A stretch of DNA of 64,000 nucleotides from Phoronis australis (Eukaryota > Phoronida > Phoronidae). The stretch is taken from the NCBI GenBank assembly GCA_002633005.1, contig NMRA01000435.1, forward strand, positions 283,679 to 347,678. Reading direction: 5' to 3'. A model generated the notes under the pieces. The model searched no databases. It saw only the letters and a list, made by a program, of their open reading frames with translations, and was not told the origin of the DNA. Positions 1 to 12,790 of this stretch are shown here, piece by piece. A program made the position numbers and the translations under genes. Each line of letters opens with the position of its first letter. Within the stretch, counting starts at the first letter, position 1.

Positions 1-120
1 GGTCCCCAAAGAACTTGCATGGGGGCTTTTCTATACCAAATTTATGAAAGAGCGCCCCTGGTGATGGTTCTTTCAGAAAACCGCGATACAAAACTGGCAA
101 CACAAAAAAATAACATTCAC
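1..120 (-). other. ORC1: Intron of ORC1 or part of its next exon
   Basis: The ORC1 donor GTGAAT lies at 120-115. Below it, the minus strand is open from about 82 to 1 (KEPSPGALFHKFGIEKPPC), preceded by AG, but there is no match to ORC1 that I can defend. Confidence 0.25.
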
Positions 121-3100
121 CTCAATTTTTTAACCGGTGTCCTCCCCTTGTTCACATCGACAGATCTGTCAGCATCGGCACTGCTCTTACCAAAGTACTT
201 TGAACTGACACTCGACTTCTTTGTTTCAGCAAGAGGACTACCACCGTGGCTAAGGCGTGATTGCTTGAATTTCACAAGTTTTGACGGAGACACCGCAAAA
301 GCATTTGGAGAGCTCATTTTCTTTCGACACTTTGCAGGTGTTCGACTCGATTTTAATGCCAATCGGCTTGATCGCCTTGAGGATGATGACGACACGCTGT
401 CCGTTTCCCGGCGATCAGCCTCTCTTTGAATAATGTCTCTTGCTAAATCTTTGCTAGTAATACTGTCACTATCATCACCATGGTAACTGCTTATTGTAGA
501 GACCGCTTCATCATTTAAATCATCCAATAGGAAGTCGGCAACGTCTGTCCCCTTGTACCAACTGTGCTTGAAATTGTTGGCCTTCGGGTTTTTTATATCT
601 AAAACAATATTATTAAGTCACACAGAGTGAGAAGAAATGGTATAATCCATGCAATGAAATTTCTTTAACTTGAATAACCTTCATACCTATTTAAATAATT
701 GTAAATGAACCCAATACTATTTTAATCTGTGTGGCAGCAGTTCAAGGCATTATTTGTGTGGGGAAACTAAAGCCTATAATTTAATAAAATAAATTCCACA
801 ACCGACACATTTTCGTTGAACAACCACCTTGTAAAGTATCTCAACCAATAAATCCAACAGGAGATGAAATCACATATCCATACAACGACATATCTTTAAG
901 TTAAAGTTTATACAATTTTAAAGAATTGTAAAAGAACCCAATAATACTTTTTATTAGTGTGAGGACGACAATAACAAATGAGTTCCTGACACGTAACCGA
1001 CACGTGTTCCTCGAACAACCAGTAAATAAAAGGTTTCATAATACCTTAACACAAACATTTTTCCTTGGAACCTTCACAAAATCTGATCTTGGAAACAAAA
1101 AACAACATTCAAAAGTAGAGAATACTTTAAAAAGTTTGCTTGACAATACAACTCTCAGCTATAACCTACAAGTAAAAAATAACTGACAAGCCAACAAGCA
1201 TTCAAATTTGTAAGCACATTTGCCACAATAGCACCATTTTATGACGGCAGAAATTCTATTGATAACAAACATGCAACCCTTGGAGGACACAGCTATTGAA
1301 TTATTTCACCTTGCCGTCTTTTGACCCCCGGCTACTACGTCTAGATAGATAAAATGTATCACAGCATTTTGGCAATAACAAGAAAAAAAGCCAGATTTGA
1401 AAACTTTGAAAGCAAGCACTACTTTGTTTTCTGACGATACCGGTCTGACATCACATTTTTCTCAAAGGAAGCATGTTTTCTAGTCCCATAGTGACTTAGG
1501 GCGCAGTAATTTCTCAAACAGATTTGAACTCTGGAAGTAATTACCTATTTTCTGAGAAGATTTGATTGACGTGAATGGTATCTCTGGTGAAACTGGAGCA
1601 AATTGACCTCTAGGCCCTCGTGGCAACTCTTTGCTGTTGGATACTCCATTCGCTTGACTTTTCCGTCGTTCAGATGTTGGAGTTTTTGAGCAAAACTGCG
1701 AACTGAGTCCCTTTTCGTAATTTCTATCCAGCTCAAGCGACACAAGCTTAGTTCCGTCGTAGGATTTACGAACAAAAAAGCAGTTTTTGCCCACCTTTTT
1801 GCGATTGTTGAAATGTTTCTCATTTGGGCACGCTGTCACCTGCAAATATTATACAAGCTCATTGGCTCGTGGGGATTGAAATAATTTTTTTTTAAAATTT
1901 ACTTCATGAACACAGTTATTAAAGACTTCATCAAAATACAATCCTGTTATTAAAGTACATTTGATTTGCGGTGAATGTTTCATAGCTATCACACTTAAGA
2001 CTATTGTTAATGGTGTTTACATAATTTCCAGAACAAGAATAACGCAAAAAGTTGAAATGCACCGCAGATGGAATGCTACTAAGGATATTTATTAATATCA
2101 AGAAGGATACTAGATGGTGCAGAATACGAGTGTAAAAATCCAAAAATAGAAAAATGACAATTTTTAGCAATTATTTCTTGTCTTGTGAAACCATGTTTGA
2201 CCCCAACGAAGAATTTCTACGACAACTGCGGTGGTTTTGAATTGGATTGAACTAAAAAAAGGAACCGATACGTTTAAGTTGCATTTTGCCTTGCTTAGCT
2301 GTAACTTTAAACGTATTTGCAGTTCATAACCAAAGAACCAAAACCAGGACCTGATCACGGGAAAGGGCGATTGTTGCTTCATGCAACTGACCTAATTTTG
2401 AATGGAATTCCTTGCACATAATTTTCAAATTTTCCAGGGTTGGCCAACTCCAATAAAATCACTGATATTCTGACATATTTCGTGACCCACTGAAGGTTTG
2501 TACGTTCTTCTTGACAATAGAAAACAAGTCCTATCATGGCAAGGGAAACTTTGTAAGCAGGACAAAATGCAGCTGCAAATAACTCATGGAAGTCGCATCT
2601 CGCAAACCAACAATAACTCACGGTGCATTTTTCAAAGATGGTCTGCACATCAATGTCGTCCTCAATGCCGAGCAAGATTTCATGTTCATTCTCCAGCTGG
2701 TTCACCACCTTCTTGGGAAGTTCGTGAGACCGCCAGTACCACTGAACCTGTGCACGACACTCTTCTTTGACTTCGTCTGAAGACAAAATGTGGTTGAAAT
2801 ATTCGATTGTATATGAAAATAGACGTTTTCATTGGTTCCACACAATGTCTTTTAAGACCACCTAACTCTTACGAATGGTAGGTTCTGACTCAAACAACCT
2901 TTCTTCTACATGTGTAATCCTTTCTAAAATCTCTCTTTACAGCAACCTGTACGCTATTTACATTCGCAGAACGTTTCGGTTGCTCATTTCTCTAGCCATC
3001 TTCAGGTATTGCAATGCTCTTAGAAGAACGAGCACGGGTGTATGGTACACTCATGATGGTCAATAATGAGCACGCAATGATTATGATTACCACAGGATGC

Positions 3101-4709
3101 ATCCTATTATCAACGCAATATGTGTTCATAATTGCAGGAAATTCAGTTACAAAAAGTTATAACATGAAGGGACAAAATCAAAATAAATATGCACCAGCGA
3201 CACCTAGCTGTAAAATATGAACAGTTGCCGCGTACCTGTATTTTTATTGTTTAATATTTAAAAAAGAGGACCCTTACACTGGACACTGACTGCGTACCTC
3301 AACTTGAAAGTACAGGTTGACATGTCTTCCCTACCTTCATACAGGCTGACTACTTTGGCAATGAAAGCCAATTCCTCTGGGTCTTTATCATCGCCACAGT
3401 CCTCATTGCAGACCAACACATGGTCTCCACACATCACAGTCAACTCATTGACCTTCATGCCACTGAAACAAATAAATGCCAGAACGGTGTTGCAGTTTAA
3501 GTACCGTAATTCTTCACTTATTTGCCGCACAGTATGTCTGACAAGTGAAATTCCATTACGTTCAATTTCTCCACAAAAATAGTGGTTAAGAAAATTTAGC
3601 CCATAACTAGCATGGTTTGCATTCAATAAAGTTTTCATTATGGGAAGCACGGTAAAATTGATCAATTTTGTAATTATTTTTGTGCGAAATAAGTGTAAAA
3701 TTAGCATACCATACTAGTAAGACTGATTAAGACGCCTTACTTTGACACAAAAGGTTTCGAGTTCAGACTCGGCTGGAACAAGGTGATCTTTCACTATACG
3801 AGTGACCAACAGTAGTACATACTTATGGCAACAGAGAGGGACCACACACACTCCTGAGTTTGAAGAGCAGGCAGATTTGCAAAACGGGGTTGACTGGATT
3901 GTGGAATTCAAGGTGGCATGACCCCTCCCAAATCCAGGCCGCAAGACACCTCCCAATTTTATTGGTTGGGGAAATGTGTGGTGAATCTGATCAAGCTGGT
4001 CTGGTTGACCATGTGTTGTATAGCATGGCAGTTGGTAACACTCTGTACGTATACTCCGTGAAACCTAACTAGTGAAGCTGAGAAATGCTCCAATAGGAGC
4101 TTCACGTGACGGAAGCTTTTCGGCGAATTATGCCTCACATTAATTCCAACATCAAAGTCACCTTTTGCGCATCTGAGGGACACCTTGGGTGACCACATCT
4201 TTAAGTCCTTCCAACTCGAGAAAAAACTCTTGTAAAAATGGCCAGTTGCTAATTTGGGCAACTGAACGAAGCCGAAGGACTGCTCGAAAAACAGTTTGAT
4301 TACGGGAGTATTTGTTCGAGTTGGAATGAATTAAAGACATCGACATTCTCCAAAGGTGACCCTCTATGGATGTGCAAAAGGTATTTACAACAACATGACT
4401 TTGATGTTACAATCAGTGTGAGACATAATTCGTCAAAAAGATTCTGGCAATATGAAGCTTCACCGTTTCTGTGGCCACTGTCTATAATTTGGTTGGAGAT
4501 AGGATTAGGAGCCAGCATGGAGAAGTAAAATTCTTGCCCACGTAAAACTTCATCAACAGTTTTCCTAGTTTCAGAAAACTATTCATTTTAAGTGATTTGC
4601 ACCTGTAATAAAAGCGATTCGATAACCGCCTATCCCGGACTTGTCCTTTGCCTATCCATTTTACTTCTTTGGTTTCCACTCGCTCGCGAAAATTCCAGTG
4701 CCGAACCAT
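121..4709 (-). CDS. ORC1: ORC1, origin recognition complex subunit 1 (N-terminal part, 5 exons, continues off left edge)
   Basis: Largest subunit of the origin recognition complex, which marks replication origins in the nucleus and loads MCM2-7 with CDC6 and CDT1. Coding exons in transcript order: 4709-4603, 3462-3335, 2776-2622, 1839-1545, 598-121. All junctions are GT-AG and codon phases agree at each join, giving 387 codons. Residues 1-35 (ETKEVKWIGKGQ...DRRL) match the start of human ORC1 (TRKTYSWVGRPLLDRKL). About residues 40-165 form the BAH domain (VMCGDHVLV, FIAKVVSLYED, RAQVQWYWRSHELP, KNCFFVR). Residues from about 170 are a basic, Ser-rich disordered linker (SSSSSRRSSRLALKSS), as in other ORC1 proteins. 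The AAA+ ATPase and winged-helix parts are not in the window. The start ATG at 4709 is the first in frame. It stands head-to-head with PRPF38A. Identification is firm; the linker exon rests on phase and composition. Confidence 0.88.
695..1023. repeat. Diverged direct repeat in ORC1 intron 4
   Basis: AATTGTAAATGAACCCAATA then ACCGACACATTTTCGTTGAACAACC at 695-828 recur in changed form (AATTGTAAAAGAACCCAATA, ACCGACACGTGTTCCTCGAACAACC with breaks) at 922-1023. An old local duplication. Confidence 0.55.
2622..3462 (-). other. ORC1: BAH domain exons of ORC1 (core)
   Basis: These two exons encode the core of the BAH fold, which in human ORC1 binds histone H4 dimethylated on Lys20 (established for human ORC1). 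Aligned by eye to human, the beta strands VLVCNEDCGDDKDPEELAFI and AQVQWYWRSHELP are clear and the cage Trp (VQW) and following Glu (HELP) are present. A Phe replaces the first cage Tyr (ELAFIAK against NPYVAK). The human segment EIFWYDYPACD, which carries two further cage tyrosines, is here EILLGIEDDID with no aromatic residue. Binding to H4K20me2 may therefore be weak or absent; this is inference from a manual alignment. Confidence 0.7.
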
Positions 4710-4952
4710 GTTGCACGCTAGTTTGTCTGATTACCGCTAGGTTCTTGCCTATCCAGGCTAGTCACGTGATCTATTCGAAATGTCATAAATTCAACATTTT
4801 AGATGCACCAAAACCCAGTGAATTTGTGCAGACGAGATCTTTATTGCTCTTAGAATATACATGCTATTGTATTTGATTCAACATCAGTTGAGCAGGACAT
4901 TTAGCCCTTACGTTTGATGTTCGAGAGATTCTGAGAAATTGTGAGATCCAAA
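4710..4952. promoter_or_regulatory. Putative shared two-way promoter of ORC1 and PRPF38A
   Basis: Only 243 bp separate the two opposed start codons, so both 5' UTRs and any core promoter must lie here unless there are hidden upstream non-coding exons. A palindromic E-box TCACGTGA sits at 4762-4769, the type bound by USF/MYC/TFE bHLH-zip factors. No clear TATA box is placed for either gene. Use as a two-way promoter is inference from spacing and from the same head-to-head order in human. Confidence 0.55.
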
Positions 4953-7900
4953 ATGGCGAACCGCACAGTGAAAGATGCTCACACTGTGAAGGGGACAAAT
5001 CCTCAATATTTAGTGGAAAAGATAACCAGGAGTCGCATTTATGAGTCTAAATATTGGAAGGAACAATGTTTTGCTTTGTCAGGTGACTAAACTTTTGCTG
5101 TTTTCTCAATTTTACTGTCAAATTTTGCACCTGTAGTAATAGCCGAGATCACCCGACCCGGGGATCGAACCCGCGACCCCCATAAAACCAGAGACTGGCT
5201 AATACTGTAGTAGCTGACACAAGGTGTATATTTAGTATACAGCTTTGCACCAAGACTACCTCTGCCATTGCCAGCTGTTGGCCGGTAGGCGGTAATTGTT
5301 GGATGGGTAGGTCCCAGATTTAAAATTGAATTGTGAAACAGTTACTACCTCTGAATAATGAGTGTTCTTCAGTGGGAGTAACTGGTTCTCAAATCAGGTA
5401 CCCATGTATCCGACTATTACCTTTTGGGCAATTACATTGCCATGTATGCCGAAGTTGGGAACTGGCCATTTTTACACTCCTCGAACTACAGGATATGAAA
5501 TAAGCTCCCCGACCCGGCTGCGACAGACATGACGTGAAAACGCTGCTGTCTGATGACACTAATGTTTAAGAACACACGACCACTCGTAGAATTGCAATCT
5601 GGTTTTCCAGTCGTGGATTCGTATCCCACCCCTAACCCCAAATCTGTAGTATGTTGTACCTTTACTGAGAAACACCACAGAATCACACTGTTGCAATGTT
5701 GTGCGTAAAATTGGAATCCTGCTTAATCTCAAGATGGCGTATGCATGAATTTCACAATGAAACTTTGCAAGTTTTATTCAAATAATCACGTTTACGTTGA
5801 TAAGAATTTGCACTGCACTTAAGTAAATTATGTGTTAATAAAACAATGTAAATTTAATTAGTGATCGTGAGGCCAATAATTACGAAAATTCATTACACAG
5901 AACAAAAAAATCCCCTGATTGCCTTAAACGAATATTTGATTCCAAGTTCACGCACAACAACAGCAAGAATACATTAACTGTGAATGGCCGTAAATATCTG
6001 TCCCAAGTTCAATTTTAACCATCTATGCTTATCTTGATGCCTGTGCTGTTATTTTGTGTCCTGTAGACTTGGAATTTGCACAACTGATATGTAGTATTAT
6101 TAGATTTTAAGAATACTATAATGTTGTTTGGTGTCAAAACATGTTAAATGATCAGATGATCATAGACGCTTTTTGTAGCATTCTCTTAAAGTGTTCATGG
6201 ATGCGAAAATTTATTTAGTAACTGTAATACATGCTAAGGCTGTCTCCATGCGGATTGTCCAAACAAGAAAGATATGCAGTGCCACAAATCTATTCATATG
6301 CTTCCAGAGCTTGACATAAGCGAGTGAACGCTCGAAAATACAAGTGGTAAAAGTCGTATCACTCGTCTGGGGTTTTTTGGTTGCCACTTATTACAGTCCT
6401 AAATTCGAGAATACGAGTGGAAAACATGTCATCGCTTGTATTTTCGAGTGGACTTTTTTGCCTGTGTCGAACGTTGGCTTCGTAATTTCATTCATTGTTT
6501 TATCAAATGTGAGCTTTGCTTTGATGATCTTTGTCCCATTAGTTTGAACTTCAAAGAAAGATTTCTTGCTTTTAGCTGAACTATTAGTGGACAAAGCTAT
6601 GGAGTTGAAATATGTGGGTGGTGTGTATGGCGGCAACATAAAGCCTACGCCATTCTTATGCCTCATTCTCAAGATGCTTCAGATTCAACCAGAGAAAGAC
6701 ATCATTGTGGAATTCATCAAGAACCCGGACTTTAAGTAAGTTTCTATGTGTTGCCGGTGAAAAAGTATTTTCTTAGAATAATTGTAGTTATATCTCATCT
6801 GTACTATTTTGTACTATAATGCTCCAACGCTGACCAGTATTTGTCATTACTTAGGGAGGTACTCAGGGACCAGGAAAATTATTATGCGTTGGACATTGGG
6901 CAAACAGTTTGATGTCCGTTATTCTGTTGAGAAAACTGGTTGTTGACCACTGTTAGTGGCCATTGCTGAAAATTGTTTTAACTTGAAAATTTTGTTTGAC
7001 TTTAACAGTTGTGATTTATTTTTTGTTTCAGGTATGTCCGTGCCCTAGGGGCCTTATACATGCGACTGACTGGAAGTTCCTTAGATGTCCACAAGTACTT
7101 AGAGCCTCTGTATAATGATTACAGAAAAATAAAAAGGCAAAACACTTCTGGAGGTAGGGTTGCTTTTTAATTTGAAGTTACATATACCCCATCTAGTGTC
7201 GAAATGTGAAAACACCAACGTCTAAATTAAACATTTTTTCATTTCTCCAAGGTAAGAATTGATTGAGAGGAATGGAGATACTGTTTACTTAGCAATGGTC
7301 TCATGATGATATGGCAGTTCTTGTTAAAGGTTATGTTGGACCATAAGAAGATGGCCAATTTTGGAACATCACATCTCAGAAATGGCTGATGGGATTCATA
7401 TGAAGCTTGCAGATACTATGTCTTACACACTGTTCTCCAAAATGCTGCCAAGAATTGTTTTTAAAATGTTTCGCTATTGTATCAGGAGCTATCAGAAAGT
7501 CGGATTTTCATGATTTTCATGAAAAAACTCAAAACTTCCGAAAATGAAATGATGTTGAAAACTGCAATGCCGTTTTTGAGATTTTATCTTGAACTTTGAT
7601 ATTAAATGAAATTTGGTCATGTTATTCATATTGTTGTTTTGCTATCTGTGCCTTTCTGTTTTGCTAAATTTGGACTAAAAATACATGGCCACGTAATTTA
7701 ATTGCTGGCAGACTGGTAAAAAGTCAAAAGTCAAAATCTAAAGACGTTTTATATTCGGAAAACATATTTTTTACTGGGATAAAATCTACAGTTTTGTTGG
7801 TATTTGGCTAACTAAACAATCCTGTATAACCTTTTAACATATATTTAAGTCATATACATATTTTGATTCAGAACCTGAGAATGTCCAAATTAAGTTTGCC

Positions 7901-10900
7901 TGCAAACTGGGCTTTCAGTCGTTTGAACTCAATACAATCAATTATGTAAACGAGAATGAACTATTGCGCTATACACATAACATTGTTTATAGCATAAAAG
8001 TTCCAGATTTGCGAGCCAAAGGTATCGTTTAACATTGTCAATCACTTTCTTTTTGCAATGGTTATTTGGCATCATTTGCACACGTAGCCTAGTTCATTTT
8101 GACTTGCCAATAATTTTCATGCAATAGCACATCTTAGATTTTTTTATATGACAAATGCCTCATGCTTCTGAAAATAGGTTCGAAATGAAAGTTTTAACTG
8201 TTGGATAGTCGCCAGAGCCCAGGGTCTAATCTCTTTTCTCAAAATCGATCTGGAAATTATTTTTGGCATTTCGTTTACACAATGGCTTATATGGATAACT
8301 TTCTGATAATTATTTCCTCTTAATGATCCCAGCATTTAGTCTAAAAGTTCGAGTCTGAACTCAAAATTTTTTCTTTTATCTGAAATCTTGAGTTTTTGTA
8401 GCACCGATATAGGCGTCATCATGTGCAAACTTAGTCTTGAAACTCGTATGCATAGTCTATGATATGTCTGAGCACAGAATAATAGATACTTTAGTTTGCA
8501 CAAAAGTGGAACGGAAAATGCTGAAAATAATTTTGTGTTTGATTTCGACTACGAGGTTTAGACCGTGGCCCTCAAAGACGTCCAAAATCTAAGTTCTGGT
8601 TTCAGGCTGATTTTTTTATTCCATTTTCTCTTTGTAGAGTTTGAGTTACTGCACATGGATGAATACATTGATGAACTGTTGCGAGAGGAACGAGTGTGCG
8701 ACATTATTCTACCAAGGGTGCAGGTATGTGCCGTATTATCATCTCAGATTATCGCCTTTGAAATTTTATTACACCAATTTATTTTATCTTATACAAAATC
8801 ATAATTGTATAGGAAAGGGTATATACAGTACGATCCATTAAAGAACTGTTTTTTCCATTGGTTTTAACATGCTATAATAACACGTCTGTATCAAACTTGT
8901 GTGTTCTGTAGAAACGACAAGTGTTGGAAGAGTCCAATCAGCTCGATCCCAGAGTTAGTGCACTCGACGATGATCTCGAGGAAGGTGACCTATCTGACGA
9001 GGAAGAATTATTAAAGGTATCGCCTTCATCTCGACTGTGGTAGCCTCTCTTTAATTATGCATTCAAATTTCCAAAATTTTGTAATTCCTAGCTTTTTTTT
9101 CACACTTAACAAGAAATCCTCAAAATTTCCTGAAGTTTTGTTTAAGATAGCCGTTCAGTGCAAATCATTCTATTGTTGAAGGCAATTTCTTTCTCAACGT
9201 TTGCTTTTGTCAAGAAAGTTTGATAAATTGAAATGTCCCGTCTCTGCCATTTTCTGTGCTAATTTGAAGTGCCATTAGCGTAAATTAATTCGCATCATTG
9301 TTTGTGATGTGGAATGACCTCATTTCCAATGTTAAACCATGCAAAATCCCTCCCCCTCCTTCCGGCCCTGCCCCTCCCCAGTAGTTCCCCCTCTCTGCCT
9401 TCCCGTCCCTCACTGTGAATTGGTTACTGAATCGTGAGTGTTCATTTCATTATGTTTGAATAGTTCTCCTTCACTACCGTGAAAGAAAGTTAAGAAGGAT
9501 CATCAACAATCTTTTAAAAAGTTCATGGATTCATTGTTTACTGGATTTCTAAAAAAGTCTATGCCATTAAGTTAACACTGTAACCATTGTTGTAAATGGA
9601 AAAATTTAAAGAGATACATTTTTTCCCCTGTGAGCCTTTTATACCAGTTTTCCTGAAATTATTGCTTGCTAATAAAAAGTAATGAAACATGCATACAATA
9701 GTTTTGTGCTTTGTACATAGTCTAGGCCTAGGTGTGAGGTGAAATGACAAACAGACCTTGTGATACTTGATACTTCAAATTGGTGGAAAATGCTTGTGAT
9801 GTGAACTTTACTCTCGATGAGAAACTTAGGTATCTTGTAATAATTAGTGTTTACTCCGTGTGTACTTTCTGTAGACGGAACGTTAGAATTTGCTTGTTTT
9901 ATATTGGCAGTGTGATGTTGTTAAAAATTTAGAAACTCTAATAGAGAACTGAGTGAAAGGTGGGACCATTATTTCCGTGGCTACCAATGCAGTTACTGTT
10001 CTGTTTGGTAACAGATGTAGAAACCACCCAGTACAAAACTTTATTTTATGGCTTTATATTACATAAGCAGCGCCTGAATGGTAAACCTCCAAATAAAACT
10101 GTATTGCAAAAACAAATTGAATTGTATTACTATTCCAAGAATCACGTTTATTANATCATGCAGAAAATAGTGCAAGTGGTCTGCTGAGGTGCGTTGTTTA
10201 TTTCCCTGCAATCTCTCTCAACACTGTGAAAACATACACAACGTTATGGCTCTTACAATTCTACTTAATGGTGGCTATACCATTAAGGTAAAAAATGTCC
10301 TTTCAAATTTCTAGGAAGAAACAAAAACGACCGCATCTCCGGAGAGAAATCAACGCGACAAGTCGAGACGGAGTGCATCACCCAAAAGAAGAAAAAGTAG
10401 ATCACCGACCAGGCGACGGTAAGTACCTTAAGCTCTGTCGAGGTAGTCCTGTAGAGGGTGCTGTGTGGGGGAGTACCGTAGGATAGGATTTCATTGCAGC
10501 TTTATTGTGTCGTTCTCTGTTTTCAACCGTAACTCCTCCATAATACTGTATTCGCGGAGCAAGTTATGTGCACATGTATACATGAAGGAACATTAAGTAC
10601 AATGGGTTGCATCACCTCACATTCAAAATTGGTTGAAAAACTTGAATTGTAAGTGCTTGTGACTATACAGTTTTAGAAAATAATAAACTGTAAGTCTTGC
10701 AGGAATGTTTCTACCTTGCAGTTTTAAATCATAACTGTCACATTATTGTGTCTTTTTCGACATCATCATAGATGAGCCGATGTTATGCGTCAAGGCCAAG
10801 ACAAAATTGTATGTCTGCTGGATAGGTGCTCATTTCTGATTCAGCTTTCAAACGTGCCTGATTTTGTTCTTTGCCGTTCAGGAGATCAAAGGAACGTGAT

Positions 10901-11455
10901 AGGCCGGGACGAGAACGTCACCGCAGCAGGTCACGTGAGAGGCGACACAAGTCAAGGTCACCACATGATCACAGCAGGAGGCATGACGAGGATGACAGGT
11001 GACTATTTAATATAAATAGTTGTCTTTTCATTGTCTGTATCATTGTATACTTCCCAATGTCAAGTCCTGCTCAGTATTTTGGAAGGCAACTTTTTTAAAT
11101 TTCAGTTCTGGTTGTGTTCAGGCATGAATGAACGAATTTTAACCTAATTAATATGTATTGCCTTTGATATATACTAGGAAATCAGATTGTAAAGAACAGT
11201 CAAATTATCTGAATCTTATTGATTTCACAAATCTTTTGATGAGAAAAAGTTGGGTTATTCTGTGTTCTATTGTCTATTTTCAGAAAACGAAGCCACAAAA
11301 GTAAGAAAAGTAAACATGATCACAGGGACCGAGAGAGAGATGAACATAGGTCAAAGGACAAATCTAAGAAAGACAAGTACTACAGTGAGGACCCGGAGAT
11401 TGCTGAGGCCAACGCTCTACGGAAGAAACTCGGACTAGCTCCTTTACAGGAATAA
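4953..11455 (+). CDS. PRPF38A: PRPF38A, pre-mRNA-splicing factor 38A (complete, 8 exons, 331 aa)
   Basis: Nuclear spliceosome protein of the U4/U6.U5 tri-snRNP, needed for spliceosome activation and partnered with MFAP1 and others. Exons: 4953-5082, 6576-6735, 7032-7153, 8638-8723, 8912-9016, 10315-10418, 10882-10998, 11284-11455; phases agree throughout and the total is 996 nt. The start MANRTVKDAHTVKGTNPQYL is almost the human N-terminus. The PRP38 domain fills about residues 1-180 (YVGGVYGGNIKPTPFLCLIL, RLTGSSLDVHKYLEPLYNDY, HMDEYIDELLREERVCDIIL), followed by an acidic stretch (DDDLEEGDLSDEEE) and an Arg/Ser-rich tail of about 110 residues. Human PRPF38A is 312 aa, a similar length. The last exon ends in EIAEANALRKKLGLAPLQE, not found at the human C-terminus as I recall it. 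An N at 10154 lies in intron 5 and does not affect coding. Confidence 0.95.
5131..5217 (-). mobile_element. tRNA-derived SINE fragment
   Basis: The minus strand carries a Pol III B box (GGTTCGATCCC) after ATGGGGGTCGCG, and the block shares its tail (GTAGTAATAGCCGAGAT on plus) with copies near 50.9 and 51.3 kb. The acceptor stems do not pair, so it is not a working tRNA gene. It lies in intron 1 of PRPF38A. Confidence 0.7.
9337..9412 (+). other. C-rich pyrimidine tract in PRPF38A intron 5
   Basis: About 75 bp of strongly biased C/T sequence (runs such as CCCTCCCCCTCCTTCC) stand in the otherwise AT-rich 1.3-kb intron 5. It is over 900 bp from the next acceptor, so it is not that exon's own polypyrimidine tract. 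Function unknown; it may be simple-sequence drift. Confidence 0.5.
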
Positions 11456-12022
11456 CGTCTGTGTCGGATTTAAACAAACCGACTAAGAATAGTTCACTTG
11501 CCCAATTTCAGGTGTAGAAATACCTGGTCGGACTGAATTTGCGGAGGGAATGTGCGAGGCTAACGGAAGCAACTGGTACAAGTTGCTCTACAGGAACAAC
11601 TTCTTCGTGTCTGTTTCAACTGACTGCGCTGACGGAAATTAGTTAACCATCGAGTTTCAGATGATGCCCCATGGCAGTTCTAGAGTATTTGTTTCTTTCA
11701 TTACTTACAGAAATACTATAAATCTCTTGTATTTAATGCCACCTAGAGGGTGATTCTGTGGCACTTACAGCAGAAATGTAGGGAAGACTATTGGATGCTC
11801 CTAATTGTGGATTCCACAGTACGTTAATTCGACGCTTATTTTGCACAAAAATAATTGGTAACATTTTTAATTTTCCATTTTTAATTTTTCATTGGTTGAT
11901 TAGTTTGCTGCAAACAATGGAAATTTTACCCAGCGTTGCTTTGGGACCTCTACACAGTACAAACTGTTCTAGTAATGGACTAAAATGTTTTTAATCTATA
12001 TTTCTGTGCAGACATTTGATAA

Positions 12023-12414
12023 AATAAATATTTCACTTGTCGGCCATATTGTGTGCTAAAGAGGTGAAGAATTAGTGTATGTTTGCTTTGAAGTAGAAAG
12101 GAAAATTATAAAATTGCCGTCCAATGAGCGCTTGTAGTCCTACCATCTGTTATACACACTACTTTTGCGAACGTTCATCTCAGACAGAAACTTGAACTAT
12201 ATCATTTGCTGCAAAATGTTCCCTGTGTCTGCTATAGTTGGGCTGACTCATCAAATTCCAATTGAAGAGATCTGACTTGAGTCTGAGCTTGTTTGCCAGT
12301 TGGATTGCGTAGCTAAGAAAGAACATCATACATCTGTTTGGTCAGATTGAATTAGCAAAGAAAATGTACAAATCACTGGTTTCTACCTGTTCATGTTTTT
12401 ACTATTAAAATAAA
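12023..12414 (+). terminator. PRPF38A: Candidate poly(A) signals of PRPF38A
   Basis: AATAAA hexamers occur at 12023-12028 and 12409-12414, about 570 and 950 bp after the stop codon at 11455. The second is followed by a T-rich stretch (GTGTTTTTTTTTG), which fits a downstream U-rich element. Which one is used cannot be told without transcript data. Confidence 0.4.
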
Positions 12415-12669
12415 TGTATATAAAAACCTTAAATGTTAAAGTGTTTTTTTTTGAAATTACACCATAGGTGATTTAGCTATACAGCTGTATGGCAAGCAAC
12501 AAAAAAGTTACATATAAACTTGTAAGAGAACGCGATAGGCAATGACGTGTTCACTCAGCCTGGAAATTTACTGTTTCCAGTTTTATTTTCAATACAAATC
12601 TGGGATTTTGTAGGGCTTATCACTCCATGTGTGAGAACTCCACACCCCTCCCTGGGCGCCGATACAGAA

Positions 12670-12790
12670 ATAATGGCAACTGTCACTACAGGGGTCTCTC
12701 ATTTTGAGAACCAGTTTTCTCCAGTGAATAGCAGGCATCAAACCGGCTCTCAAAATAGTGGACCCCTGTAATTGACTATTGCCGAAATAA
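12670..12790. mobile_element. Foldback element of the GAGAACCAGTT family
   Basis: The outer arms ATGGCAACTGTCACTACAGG and the inverse of CCTGTAATTGACTATTGCC pair, with an inner pair GAGAACCAGTTT/AAACCGGCTCTC around a short loop holding TCTCCAGTGAATAGCAGGC. Related copies are at 15760-15890 and 19655-19790. Confidence 0.7.
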
